From the NCBI GenBank assembly GCA_965222535.1, contig OZ244957.1, positions 2,046,001 to 2,110,000 of the forward strand: a stretch of DNA of 64,000 nt, read 5' to 3'. The translations under genes were made by a program, and so were the position numbers. Below the pieces are notes generated by a model. It searched no databases. It was not told where the DNA came from and was given only the letters and a program-made list of their open reading frames with translations. Source of the DNA: G965222535 sp965222535. GTDB lineage: Bacteria > Pseudomonadota > Gammaproteobacteria > HK1. This document shows, piece by piece, positions 1-7,479 of the stretch; position 1 is the first letter of the stretch; every line of letters begins with the position of its first letter.

Positions 1-580
1 CGGCAACGTGGTGGCGATCGCCCAAACCAATATCAAACGCATGCTGGGTTACTCTACCATTGCCCATGTGGGCTTTTTGTTCTTGGGGGTGATAAGTGGT
101 ACTGGTAATGGTTATAGTGCAGCGTTATTCTATGTGCTCGTGTATGCGCTGATGGCGCTCGGCGGATTTGCGATGGTGATCGCCATTGAAGGCCAAGCGG
201 TCGACAGCCGTATCGATGCGTTTACCGGGCTGAATCAACGCAGCCCATGGTTTGCGCTGATGATGCTGATCCTGATGTTGAGCATGGCCGGGGTGCCACC
301 GTTCGTCGGCTTCTGGGCTAAATGGTCGGTGTTGCTATCGATCATTGAAGTTGATCAGATCGCCTTGGCGGTGGTGGCGGTGGTATTTTCGGTGATCGGC
401 TTGTTTTACTATCTGCGTATCTGCCATCTGATGTATTTTGCCCCCGCGGCGGAAACGGAATCCACAGCAATCCCCTCCAGCCTGCGGGCGATGCTGACCG
501 CCAACGCCTTGTTGATCCTGCTGCTTGGGATCCTCCCCGGGCATTTGTTGTCACTCTGTAACTATGCGATGGCCTCCTGA
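1..580 (+). CDS. nuoN: NADH-quinone oxidoreductase subunit N, C-terminal part
   Basis: Membrane subunit of respiratory complex I, one of the antiporter-like proton-pumping subunits. The reading frame is open at the left edge, so only about the last 192 residues are present. The visible part begins with GNVVAIAQTNIKRMLGYSTI, the conserved NuoN segment around a transmembrane lysine, and continues through several hydrophobic helices to the motif AGVPPFVGFWAKW, typical of the proton-antiporter family. The stop is TGA at 578-580. nuoN is normally the last gene of the nuo operon, which fits the accessory island that follows. The identification is firm; only the start is missing. Confidence 0.95.
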   Translation, partial: GNVVAIAQTNIKRMLGYSTIAHVGFLFLGVISGTGNGYSAALFYVLVYALMALGGFAMVIAIEGQAVDSRIDAFTGLNQRSPWFALMMLILMLSMAGVPPFVGFWAKWSVLLSIIEVDQIALAVVAVVFSVIGLFYYLRICHLMYFAPAAETESTAIPSSLRAMLTANALLILLLGILPGHLLSLCNYAMAS

Positions 581-1193
581 GCCAGATGACTGCCCAGAAT
601 TTTTATGCAACTGTTCCTTTACGACTATAAATGCACCAATAGACAAGCCCCGGTTATATTTATGCTATTATGGAGATGCAGGAAAGGGCTATTCTTCGTA
701 CTTTCATTCCCGAGCACTGCCCGAAGCTTTTTTCAGAGCGTTGCTTGAAGCCATCCCAGCGCACTACTGCCCGAAGCCATCCCAGCGCGCACTGCCCGAA
801 GCCATTCCAGAGCGTCAAACGCAGCAGCGACTCAAGAGGTGCACAAAACGGCCTCCCTCACCCCCATTCCGCTGAAGTTTTTCGATGTCCCCATGAGTAT
901 GAATCAACTCCTCTATGTTACAGATAAGCATGTCCCTTCCCCAAAACCCCTGTCCCGCTGCCATTTTCGAGGTTTTCTATGAGGGGGTTAAAGGCGATGG
1001 TGTAAAACCTCCCGTACCTGATCCATCAATTCTCAAGAGGGATCAGGGCGAAACTTGGATTTAGCTTCTACGATTTTCTCAATAAATGGAAAATACCAAC
1101 AGCGTTTCAATAGATGGAGAATGTTTTCCATCTATAGCAAGTAATGACATGGAAGTTTTCCACTTATTGTACTATTAGGCAAAGAAAAACATT
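581..1193. other. Intergenic region with degenerate dispersed repeats
   Basis: No credible gene. About 713-815 holds imperfect tandem copies of a GCACTGCCCGAAGC motif with CAGAGCG and CCATCCCAGCG spacers; a related stretch lies inverted at about 24880-24910. 805-865 resembles 44096-44156, and about 915-985 resembles the right half of the palindromic element described elsewhere. A perfect 9-bp stem (ATAGATGGA with TCCATCTAT) lies at 1110-1135. ATTAGGC at 1174-1180, just before the next gene, resembles a degenerate integron core site (consensus GTTRRRY). Confidence 0.6.
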
Positions 1194-2045
1194 ATGGATA
1201 ATGAACAACACAGCTATTGGGCAAAAAAATTATTGAAGGCTCTCGTTAGCAGAGTAAAGAGCTTCAATGGCGGCGATAAGTTCATTACATATGGAATGAT
1301 CGCCAAACAAGTTGGCTATCCTGAACCACACACAGGAAATCTATTTGGAAAAAATATTGGCGATACCTTGGGATATATGGGGCATCTTTTTGACCACATG
1401 CTAATAGAGGGAAAGAGGCCGCCCCTCATCCAATCAATGTGCGTTAGTTCAACGAACAAGTTGCCTGGTGATGGGTTAAAGGAATTTAACATTACATACC
1501 CTTCGCTTAGTAAGGAAAAGAAGAGAGATTTTGCTTTTGCAGAATATCGAAAAATATTTGAGTATGGGGATAGCTGGCTAGAAGTGCTTAAACAGCTATC
1601 AATCAATATCCCCGAGGAAATAGATCAAAAAACAAAGAATACAAAAGAATTGTTCAACCCCTATGGTAGTGAAGGTTCACCAGAGCACAGAGCATTAAGA
1701 GACTACATAGCAAAAAACCCAAATGCAATTGGGCTTGATTACGACATAAAGGGCATTACAGAGTACCCCTTGAAATCAGGCGACTCAATTGATGTTGTAT
1801 TTGAAACTAGCGCTTCAATAACGGCGGTTGAGGTGAAATCAGAGCGATCTGGAAACGATGATATTGAAAGAGGGATCTTCCAATGCATAAAGTATTCTGC
1901 GGTTCTTAGAGCTGAACAATCCATCAAGAAGGAAGAGAAAAACATATCAGTCATCCTCGTTCTTGCAAGTCAACTTTCTAACAGTAATAGAAAGAAAGCG
2001 AGATATTTATCTATTGCTGCTCATGAAAACGTAAAATATGCCTAA
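1194..2045 (+). CDS. PD-(D/E)XK nuclease-like protein, probable integron-type cassette
   Basis: A 283-residue protein whose exact family I do not recognise. The C-terminal half has a pattern typical of PD-(D/E)XK nucleases: GDSIDVVF (aspartate), a short beta stretch, then ITAVEVKSERS with the E-x-K pair, followed by an amphipathic helix ending QCIKY. The N-terminal half contains ITYGMIAKQVGYP, IGDTLGYMG and KLPGDGLKEF, which recall the DNA-binding part of alkyltransferase-like (MGMT/ATL) proteins; this resemblance is weak. The stop codon lies inside GCCTAAC (2039-2045), the pattern expected when an attC site abuts a cassette gene. Composition is AT-rich compared with nuoN and rho. A DNA-targeting or defence role is inference. 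Confidence 0.6.
   Translation: MDNEQHSYWAKKLLKALVSRVKSFNGGDKFITYGMIAKQVGYPEPHTGNLFGKNIGDTLGYMGHLFDHMLIEGKRPPLIQSMCVSSTNKLPGDGLKEFNITYPSLSKEKKRDFAFAEYRKIFEYGDSWLEVLKQLSINIPEEIDQKTKNTKELFNPYGSEGSPEHRALRDYIAKNPNAIGLDYDIKGITEYPLKSGDSIDVVFETSASITAVEVKSERSGNDDIERGIFQCIKYSAVLRAEQSIKKEEKNISVILVLASQLSNSNRKKARYLSIAAHENVKYA
2039..2045 (+). other. attC half-site (R' core box)
   Basis: GCCTAAC fits the integron R' consensus RYYYAAC and contains the stop codon of the preceding gene. No partner R'' box is visible before an IS remnant begins downstream, so the site looks truncated. A seven-base match alone is weak; the same box overlaps the hicB stop, which strengthens the reading. Confidence 0.35.
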
Positions 2046-2706
2046 CTATCGTGTTTCGTGTGATTAACACCCAATTTATTAGATAGATCGGGTCTATTAA
2101 TAACCCATTAATGGAGAGCTTGTACAGGGAAGCAGTAATCCAAAGCTTTCTATGGGATTTGGTGATTGTAGATATATGTTCCGTATCGACAGAAGGGCTT
2201 CCGTATGAGCATACGGTTATTATTGGCTCGAGAGACCCTATCGGAGTATATAATGTAGCTTGAACCACTATTCAGAAGTGGAAACACCGAGACAGCACTG
2301 AAGACCGAAGTCATCCCCTGTCGGCCTGCCAGAAACGGCGTAACCATTGCATCGCCAAAACGCGTGCCAGAGTCGAACATATCTTTGCGGCGTTAGCGCA
2401 GATGGGAGATACTTTGATCCGCACGATCGGGCAGCAGCGAGCAAGTACCGCTCTGCTCATGAGGGGTGCCTATTACAACATGAAGCGGTTAGTTTATTTA
2501 CAGCGGGCCCATATTGAGGCCTTTTGATGCCAAAAATGGATCGAAGGGCCGGAATACAGGCCATTCAATAAAAAAAACAGCAGCAAATATCCTCACACTA
2601 AGATACTTCTTCTTGGGTCTTGCCCAATTTATTGCCCCCCTCTTTACCTTGAGCAGGATATAAATACCTAGATTTTCCGAGGTATCCTAAAAATTAGTAG
2701 GAAAAT
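2046..2706. other. Gap holding the IS remnant and AT-rich DNA
   Basis: Apart from the IS5-type fragment, 2046-2283 and 2528-2706 show no supportable gene. The second part is AT-rich and leads into the degenerate hicA. TAGGAAAA just before 2707 could be its ribosome binding site. Confidence 0.5.
2284..2527 (+). pseudogene. IS5-family transposase remnant (C-terminal end)
   Basis: A frame ending with TGA at 2525-2527 reads IAKTRARVEHIFAALAQMGD, then TLIRTIGQQRA, and ends AYYNMKRLVYLQRAHIEAF. This is the conserved C-terminus of IS5/IS1031-type DDE transposases, including the R-x-x-x-E catalytic helix. No start codon or upstream DD region is present, so it is a 3' fragment. It sits between the first cassette-type gene and hicAB and probably destroyed the intervening attC site. 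Confidence 0.75.
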
Positions 2707-2958
2707 ATGGCAAACTTCTAACCCGTATCCTGATTGGAAAATTAGATGCTGATATACCCTTTTTTGCTTTGTGTAACCTTCTTGTTAAAATAGGATTTGA
2801 TATAAGAGTTCGTGGCAGTCATCATATTTTCACAAAGCTTTGGTGTTGATGGAATCATCAATCTACAACCAAAAAATAACATAGCAAAACCCTATCAAAT
2901 AAAGCAAGTCAGGAACATCATTATCAAATATAAATTGAGAGATATGAACGATGTTTAA
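2707..2958 (+). pseudogene. hicA: Frameshifted HicA-type mRNA interferase toxin
   Basis: HicA toxins are small double-stranded-RNA-binding-fold ribonucleases whose catalytic histidine lies in a GSHH motif. Here one frame reads LIGKLDADIPFFALCNLLVK, then IGFDIRVRGSHHIFTK, and then breaks. The family sequence resumes in another frame as GVDGIINLQPKNNIAKPYQI and ends at TAA 2956-2958. Four bases stand where three are expected between the AAG and GGT codons (about 2839-2845), a one-base insertion. The ATG at 2707 is also out of frame with the LIGKLD segment, so there are at least two lesions. The 3' end overlaps the hicB start by a few bases, the usual hicAB arrangement. The toxin is probably inactive. 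Confidence 0.75.
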
Positions 2959-3160
2959 ATATGAGTTAATTGTATATTGGAGTCAGGACGATGGGGCATT
3001 TATTGTTGAAGTGCCAGAATTAGCAGGCTGTATGGCAGACGGCGAAACTTATGAAGAAGCCATCAGTAATGCCCAGCAAGTTATAAAAGAATGGGCGGAA
3101 ACTGCAGAAGAAATCGGTGAACCTATTCCTGAACCAAAAGGGAAGTTAATGTATGCCTAA
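2951..3160 (+). CDS. hicB: HicB-family antitoxin
   Basis: A 69-residue antitoxin of the HicB type. MFKYELIVYWSQDDGAFIVE followed by VPELAGCMADGETYEEAISN is the standard HicB partial-RNase-H-like fold that covers the HicA active site. It is short and has no C-terminal DNA-binding domain, like many small HicB proteins. It overlaps the broken hicA. The stop TAA (3158-3160) lies within GCCTAAC, the start of an attC-type site, so hicAB looks like a mobile cassette. The antitoxin is intact although its toxin is broken. Confidence 0.85.
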   Translation: MFKYELIVYWSQDDGAFIVEVPELAGCMADGETYEEAISNAQQVIKEWAETAEEIGEPIPEPKGKLMYA

Positions 3161-3212
3161 CAAGGCACTCCAGCAGACGGCTAAACGCCGCCGCTGAGTT
3201 TGGTCGATAAGC
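3155..3212 (+). other. attC-like integron recombination site
   Basis: The site begins with R' box GCCTAAC (3155-3161), has an inner stem around ACGGC-TAAAC-GCCGC, and an L' segment (ACTCCAGCAG) that pairs imperfectly with CGCTGAGTT before a decayed R'' box GATAAGC (3206-3212). Length, order of boxes and stem fit the attC family; R'' departs from GTTRRRY. A covariance-model search would be decisive. Confidence 0.5.
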
Positions 3213-3238
3213 TGACCGCTTCGCTAGTCAGCTTATCG
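3205..3238. repeat. Perfect 12-bp inverted repeat beside the attC-like site
   Basis: CGATAAGCTGAC at 3205-3216 is repeated inverted as GTCAGCTTATCG at 3227-3238 with a 10-base loop. It overlaps the decayed R'' box. It could be part of a longer attC hairpin or act as a terminator, although no T-run follows. Confidence 0.6.
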
Positions 3239-3376
3239 GGGTTGCTGCGTGTCGCCTTGGGCTCCACTCCATTGCATTGACCGGCTCCGCTTGCGCTCCG
3301 CCTATCAAGCGGCGGATGGAGCAGACAGTCGTTCCCAAGCGTAAACTTCTACCCCCCGCGGTTTATCCGCAATGGC

Positions 3377-3383
3377 GTTAGGC
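3377..3383 (+). other. Integron R''-type core box upstream of the lipoprotein gene
   Basis: GTTAGGC, preceded by GC, matches GTTRRRY exactly and lies 22 bases before the next start codon, the expected left boundary of a cassette. Together with the R' box at 3155 it brackets 229 bases, longer than a normal attC, so two damaged sites may be fused here. Confidence 0.4.
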
Positions 3384-3405
3384 CTACGTAAATAATGGAG
3401 ACACA

Positions 3406-3744
3406 ATGAAAAAGTTAACGAAAATATTTGTAGTAATCGTAATTGGATTCATTATGCAAGGTTGTGCCACTAAACACTATGGTCGTCAAGGTATTCTATC
3501 CGCTTATGAACAAGGTGCAATGTCGTGTAGGGAGATTGATCTTGAAATGGCAAAGGTTCGAGGGTTTATCGATCATGTGAATAAAGAAAGTGAGTTTAGC
3601 GGAAAAGATGTGCTTGCGATACTAGGTGATTTTGGGATAGGTAATGCTATGGAAAAAAGCGCAGCTATTGAAAGTGCAAATAATCGCATTGATGCTTTGA
3701 GGGAATTGAAGAGTAGTAAGAAATGTTCGAGTGATCCAACCTAA
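3406..3744 (+). CDS. Small lipoprotein of unknown function, cassette-type
   Basis: A 112-residue protein with a clear lipoprotein signal peptide: KK near the N-terminus, hydrophobic IFVVIVIGFIM, and lipobox MQGC with the acylated cysteine at residue 20. The mature part is mostly helical (residues 30-105) with two further cysteines, one at about residue 41 and one near the C-terminus. I do not recognise the family. A GGAG ribosome binding site precedes the ATG. The stop lies in ACCTAAC (3739-3745), which fits an R' core box, so this is probably a cassette gene. It is likely anchored in the cell envelope. Confidence 0.7.
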   Translation: MKKLTKIFVVIVIGFIMQGCATKHYGRQGILSAYEQGAMSCREIDLEMAKVRGFIDHVNKESEFSGKDVLAILGDFGIGNAMEKSAAIESANNRIDALRELKSSKKCSSDPT

Positions 3745-3745
3745 C
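3739..3745 (+). other. Possible attC half-site at the lipoprotein gene end
   Basis: ACCTAAC matches RYYYAAC over the stop codon. An imperfect inverted repeat (TGTCAGGTTAC with GTAACTGACA) follows at 3746-3771. No clear R'' box is seen nearby. Confidence 0.3.
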
Positions 3746-3771
3746 TGTCAGGTTACGTGAAGTAACTGACA

Positions 3772-4114
3772 ACTATTCCGTAATATACCATCTGTAGCTA
3801 TTGCGAAACAACATCACGGATTTCTTGCAATAGCCTCATTATTAAATATGTGAGTGTTAATGCATAGATAACTTTACCTGATTTTGCATCATAAGGAAAC
3901 ATTAAAAATCAATAAGTTACTGTTTCTTATTTTGCGTTTTTACGCCTTAATCTATCTGATGATGAACACTCTCTTAAATGTATCAGTGAGATTGGTGATA
4001 CTTTTAGTCGATAATGGACAGTGCTGTTCATGATCGCATTCATTACTCCGCGAATGAACGATTTCCCTTTCTATGTGACGAGCATAGAAATGTAAAAACT
4101 GTATGAGGAAAACC
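3772..4114. other. AT-rich gap, no gene seen
   Basis: About 340 bases with no supportable reading frame, RNA gene or repeat. The base composition is AT-rich like the rest of the cassette region. Confidence 0.5.
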
Positions 4115-4187
4115 GGCTAACAAGCGCATACAACCAGACGAACCACTCGTTACGCTTGTGGTTTGCTGCTGATGCGTGGTGTTATGT
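4115..4187 (+). other. attC-like integron recombination site
   Basis: GGCTAAC at 4115-4121 (near-match to R') and GTTATGT at 4181-4187 (near-match to R'') flank an imperfect palindrome: AAGCGCAT near the left pairs with GATGCGTG near the right, and AACCAC pairs with GTGGTT around the central loop. Size (73 bases), symmetry and position just before a gene fit the chromosomal-integron attC type. Confidence 0.6.
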
Positions 4188-4209
4188 TGCCCTCTTCAAG
4201 GAAATAACA

Positions 4210-4941
4210 TTGGAATCAAAAGAAAAAATAGCTATTTTTATTGACGCAGATAATGCCCCGGCATCAAATATTGATTTCATTTTATCTGAGCTTGCAACGT
4301 ACGGTGTTGTCAACATAAGAAAAGCTTATGGGAACTGGAAAAAATCAAGTTTAAAACCATGGGAAGAAATTCTTCATGAGTATGCAATTCAACCTATTCA
4401 GCAATTTGACCTTACTAAACAGAAAAATGCCTCTGATATAGCCCTAACGATAGATGTGATGGATGTACTCTACACTAAAAATGTTGATATAATTTGCCTC
4501 GTCTCATCTGACTCTGACTTTACCCCTCTTGCAACAAGATCAATCGCTGAAGGAAAATTAGTTCTAGGTTTTGGCGAACGCAAGACACCTGATCCATTTG
4601 TTAATAGTTGTTCAAAATTTCTTTTTCTCGATGAAAAAGAAGATACTGAATCGGAATCAGAAGGAATCATAAGAAAATCATCCCAAGCTCTAAAGCGTGA
4701 TACAAAGTTGATAAACTTGCTTCGTCAAGCAATAGAAGCTGTCGAAGAAGATGAAGGATGGGCAATGCTTGGGCCTATAGGAAATCACATTAAAAACAGA
4801 GCATCTTTCGATCAGCGCAACTATGGCTACAAGAAACTTAGTGATCTATTTCTTGCAATCGACTTATTTGAGGTAAAGAAAACCAATGACACAGTTTATT
4901 GGTTTAGAGACAAAAAGAAAGCCCAGCAGCATAGCAAATAA
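4210..4941 (+). CDS. NYN-domain putative ribonuclease with C-terminal LOTUS/OST-HTH-like domain
   Basis: A 243-residue protein of the LabA/DUF88 type. The N-terminal NYN (PIN-like) domain has the expected acidic residues in IAIFIDADNAPAS, SDIALTIDVMD and CLVSSDSDFTPLATR. Residues from about 165 on (LINLLRQAIEAV to VYWFRD) resemble the OST-HTH/LOTUS RNA-binding domain often fused to NYN nucleases. I place the start at TTG 4210 because AAGGA stands 7 bases upstream; the ATG at 4156 lies inside the attC-like site. Family knowledge suggests RNA cleavage or RNA-directed regulation; the substrate is unknown. The gene is AT-rich and in cassette position, suggesting transfer. Confidence 0.8.
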   Translation: MESKEKIAIFIDADNAPASNIDFILSELATYGVVNIRKAYGNWKKSSLKPWEEILHEYAIQPIQQFDLTKQKNASDIALTIDVMDVLYTKNVDIICLVSSDSDFTPLATRSIAEGKLVLGFGERKTPDPFVNSCSKFLFLDEKEDTESESEGIIRKSSQALKRDTKLINLLRQAIEAVEEDEGWAMLGPIGNHIKNRASFDQRNYGYKKLSDLFLAIDLFEVKKTNDTVYWFRDKKKAQQHSK

Positions 4942-4979
4942 ATCCAAGTGGCACCTATGCGGCACTTGATTCTGTCGAT

Positions 4980-5002
4980 AAGCGGGCGTTTCATACCCGC
5001 TT
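4980..5002 (+). terminator. Stem-loop after the NYN gene
   Basis: AAGCGGG at 4980-4986 and CCCGCTT at 4996-5002 form a perfect 7-bp stem with a 9-base loop, 39 bases after the stop codon. No clear T-run follows, so it may stabilise the mRNA end instead of terminating. Confidence 0.35.
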
Positions 5003-5036
5003 CGGCATTGCGGATTGCCACTTTCGTAATACAGTA

Positions 5037-5169
5037 GGGTGCATCGAAAACCCTGAATGGGATGGGTGAAGGGCTATGATCAGCTGTAACGTACAGAAGT
5101 TGATTTATAAATCCTTCCACCAATAGACAGCACCTCGAAAAGCGAGCGAAGCTGGTTTTTAAGGTACCC
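5037..5169 (-). repeat. Palindromic MITE-like element, full copy
   Basis: Starts with GGGTGCATCGAAAACCC and ends with the 40-bp palindrome from GCACCTCGAAAAGC to AAGGTACCC (5130-5169). Read on the minus strand it has the order palindrome, TGTCTATTGG, ATAAATCAA, GTTACAG, TGATCATA, CCATCCC, GGTTTTCGATGCACC, the same as the copies at 22258 and 35453. Confidence 0.75.
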
Positions 5170-5532
5170 AGAGTAAGCGTACCTGATCGCCCTTTTGCGA
5201 CACTCCCCAAAAGCTTCCGAGAAGTGTATCGAGCAGCAGTGGAAGGATAGCAACGCCCAATAGGATAACCCCCAACCTGCCGCCTCATGCTTGCTACGAG
5301 CGCGGGGCATCGCCCATAACCCCCGACCTCCCCGTTCCTCACCTCCCTTTTCGGTTTTCCGAGGGGAGGGTTTCCATCAATGACACCGTCTCAGAATTAC
5401 CCCCCTATCAGGGGCTTGTGCAACGCTTTGGGGTATTCTCACCCCATCATTCCCGCGTAAGCGGTTCACTATAAGGTTTTGCATAAACCTCCTCTCTTAC
5501 TCATTCACTTTTTTGCACATTAACCATTAACC

Positions 5533-6828
5533 ATGAACCTTACCGAACTGAAACAACTCCCGACCATCGATCTGATTAATTTGTCGCAGAAGATGGGAAT
5601 CAATGGCATCTCTAGGCAGCGCAAACAGGACATTATTTTTAGCCTGCTCAAAGGCCATGCCCGCAAAGGCGAGGATATTCATGGCGATGGCGTCCTTGAG
5701 ATCCTCAATGAGGGATATGGCTTCCTGCGCTCGGCCGATAGCTCCTATCTTGCAGGCCCCGACGATATTTATGTATCACCGAGTCAGATCCGTCGTTTTA
5801 ACCTGCGCACCGGTGACACAATAACCGGCAAGATTCGCCCGCCAAAGGATGGAGAGCATTATTTCGCGTTACTGAAGGTCGATAAGATCAATATGGGGTT
5901 GCCGGATGCGACCAAGAACAAAATGCTGTTTGAGAACCTGACGCCGTTGTTCGCCAAGCAACGCTTTGTGTTGGAGTGTAGCAATGGTGCCACTGAGGAT
6001 ATAACACCGCGCATCATCGATTTAGTTGCTCCTATCGGGCGTGGCCAACGGGCATTAATCGTATCGCCGCCGAAAGCGGGTAAAACCGTGATGCTGCAAA
6101 GCATCGCGCACTCGATTATGACAAACCACCCAGAATGCTATCTGATCGTGCTACTGATCGATGAACGCCCAGAAGAAGTGACCGAAATGGCGCGCTCGGT
6201 GAAAGGTGAAGTGATCTCGAGCACCTTTGACGAGCCGGCGACGCGACATGTACAAGTAGCTGAGATGGTGATCGAAAAAGCCAAACACCTAGCCGAACAC
6301 CGGCTTGATGTGGTTATCCTGCTGGATTCGATCACCCGCCTTGCGCGCGCTTACAACACGGTTGCCCCGTCTTCTGGGAAAGTACTCACTGGAGGGGTTG
6401 ATTCCCATGCCCTGCAACGACCAAAACGGTTTTTCGGTGCCGCACGCAATATTGAAGAAGGCGGCAGTCTGACGATTATTGCGACCGCTTTGATTGAGAC
6501 CGGCTCGCGCATGGATGAGGTGATCTATGAGGAGTTCAAGGGCACTGGGAACTCTGAGTTGCACTTGGAGCGCAAAATCGCTGAGCGCCGCATCTATCCC
6601 GCGATTAATATCAATCGCTCCGGTACGCGCCGTGAAGAATTATTGATGAAGGTAGAAGAAATGCAGAAGATCTGGATCCTGCGCCGCGTCTTATCCGCAA
6701 TGGATGAAGTACAAGCGATCGAATTCCTGTTGCAGCGCATCAAGGCGACCAAGACCAATAGTGAATTTTTTGACACAATGAAGCGCACCAACGCACAGGA
6801 CAGCAAGCGCAGCAACGCCTCTTGGTGA
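5533..6828 (+). CDS. rho: Transcription termination factor Rho
   Basis: Hexameric RNA-dependent ATPase/helicase that releases transcripts. The 431 residues run in the standard order: N-terminal helical domain with MNLTELKQLP, an RNA-binding cold-shock-like domain (GDGVLEILNEGYGFLRSA, residues 51-68), Walker A SPPKAGKT at 178-185, Walker B VVILLDSITRLARAYN, and the Q-loop LTGGVDSHAL. The numbering of the P-loop lysines matches the Escherichia coli protein. The C-terminus is extended by about a dozen residues (TNAQDSKRSNASW) beyond the usual end. The gene stands alone between the cassette island and an IS-free gap, without the trxA neighbour often seen. Confidence 0.98.
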   Translation: MNLTELKQLPTIDLINLSQKMGINGISRQRKQDIIFSLLKGHARKGEDIHGDGVLEILNEGYGFLRSADSSYLAGPDDIYVSPSQIRRFNLRTGDTITGKIRPPKDGEHYFALLKVDKINMGLPDATKNKMLFENLTPLFAKQRFVLECSNGATEDITPRIIDLVAPIGRGQRALIVSPPKAGKTVMLQSIAHSIMTNHPECYLIVLLIDERPEEVTEMARSVKGEVISSTFDEPATRHVQVAEMVIEKAKHLAEHRLDVVILLDSITRLARAYNTVAPSSGKVLTGGVDSHALQRPKRFFGAARNIEEGGSLTIIATALIETGSRMDEVIYEEFKGTGNSELHLERKIAERRIYPAININRSGTRREELLMKVEEMQKIWILRRVLSAMDEVQAIEFLLQRIKATKTNSEFFDTMKRTNAQDSKRSNASW

Positions 6829-7134
6829 GCGCGCTCATCGCTTGCCAGCGTGCTCACGCCACACAACTGCTGCGCGCTAAGACAGGGATTGCGGTAGCTT
6901 AGGCTATTGTCAAATCTGGGTGTATAGGGGATTGCATCAAGCGGCGCTCTGATTGAATTTTGTAAGCTCAATGCCATCCTTGAATGTCACTCCAGTGATG
7001 ACTGCAGGCAGGGCCTCAAAGCCTCTCAGCCGGCCCCCCCTGTTTCTCGGCACACTGCCCCAGCGAATGGTACGGCGGAAATGCTCAGCGCGGGAGTAAT
7101 CATGTCCCATGGTGCTCCCCCAATAGCACCGTAG

Positions 7135-7175
7135 GGCACCTCGAAAAGCTAACGAAGCGGGGTTTTCGAGGTGCC
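7135..7175 (+). repeat. Palindromic element, palindrome-only copy
   Basis: GGCACCTCGAAAAGC and its near-complement ending TTTTCGAGGTGCC form a 41-bp inverted repeat in the gap before the transporter operon. The internal part of the longer element is absent. Confidence 0.75.
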
Positions 7176-7292
7176 TCGTGGTTCAGCCACAGCTTACCTC
7201 ATGAGCAACTCTTCGGAATTGCATTTACAATCTGTATCCGCCATGCTTAGCACGTTTTTGATGCCTCCATAAGGCAAAAAGACAATCGTGCA

Positions 7293-7375
7293 CAGTTCTC
7301 CATGATGGTTTCGCAATACGTCATCCGCGGCTACATTTGTGTTTCAGTACGGAAAATAATATCCATTAATATCAA
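7293..7375 (+). repeat. Dispersed intergenic repeat (second family), copy 1
   Basis: GATGGTTTCGCAATACG, CATCCGCGGCTA, TTTGTGTT and AAAATAATAT occur in this order and recur on the opposite strand at 46895-46985. The two copies differ at scattered positions. Its function is unknown; it may be the remnant of a mobile-element end. Confidence 0.6.
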
Positions 7376-7378
7376 CAC

Positions 7379-7406
7379 TTTACGAATTCATTATCGGCGT
7401 TAATAT
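7379..7406 (+). promoter_or_regulatory. Candidate sigma-70-type promoter of the peptide transporter operon
   Basis: TTTACG (7379-7384) and TAATAT (7401-7406) are separated by 16 bases and lie about 75 bases before the binding-protein start codon. Only base similarity supports it. Confidence 0.3.
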
Positions 7407-7479
7407 AGGGCCAAAACAGGATCAATTGGACATTTTGCGAGATCGTCCTCTATAAAAAACTCCACTTGGAGGAATCGCC

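Larger units (their letters stand above)
4942..5532. other. Gap between the cassette region and rho
   Basis: Contains a stem-loop at 4980-5002 (AAGCGGG paired with CCCGCTT), a full copy of the palindromic element at 5037-5169, and about 360 further bases without a supportable gene. 5340-5365 holds CTCCCTTTTCGG and CCGAGGGGAG, which can form an imperfect stem. The rho promoter presumably lies near the right end, but I could not identify it. Confidence 0.5.
6829..7479. other. Gap between rho and the peptide transporter operon
   Basis: No gene seen in 650 bases. It holds a palindrome copy at 7135-7175, a dispersed repeat at about 7293-7375 shared (inverted) with 46895-46985, and a candidate promoter at 7379-7406. 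Confidence 0.6.

Noticed and set aside
525..927. Two overlapping plus-strand frames of 85-116 codons after nuoN
   Set aside because: They translate tandem and dispersed repeat DNA (GCACTGCCCGAAGC units) and show no family pattern or ribosome site.
4896..5342. 148-codon and 76-codon minus-strand frames before rho
   Set aside because: They run through a palindromic element copy and the 3' end of the NYN gene; the encoded peptides look random.
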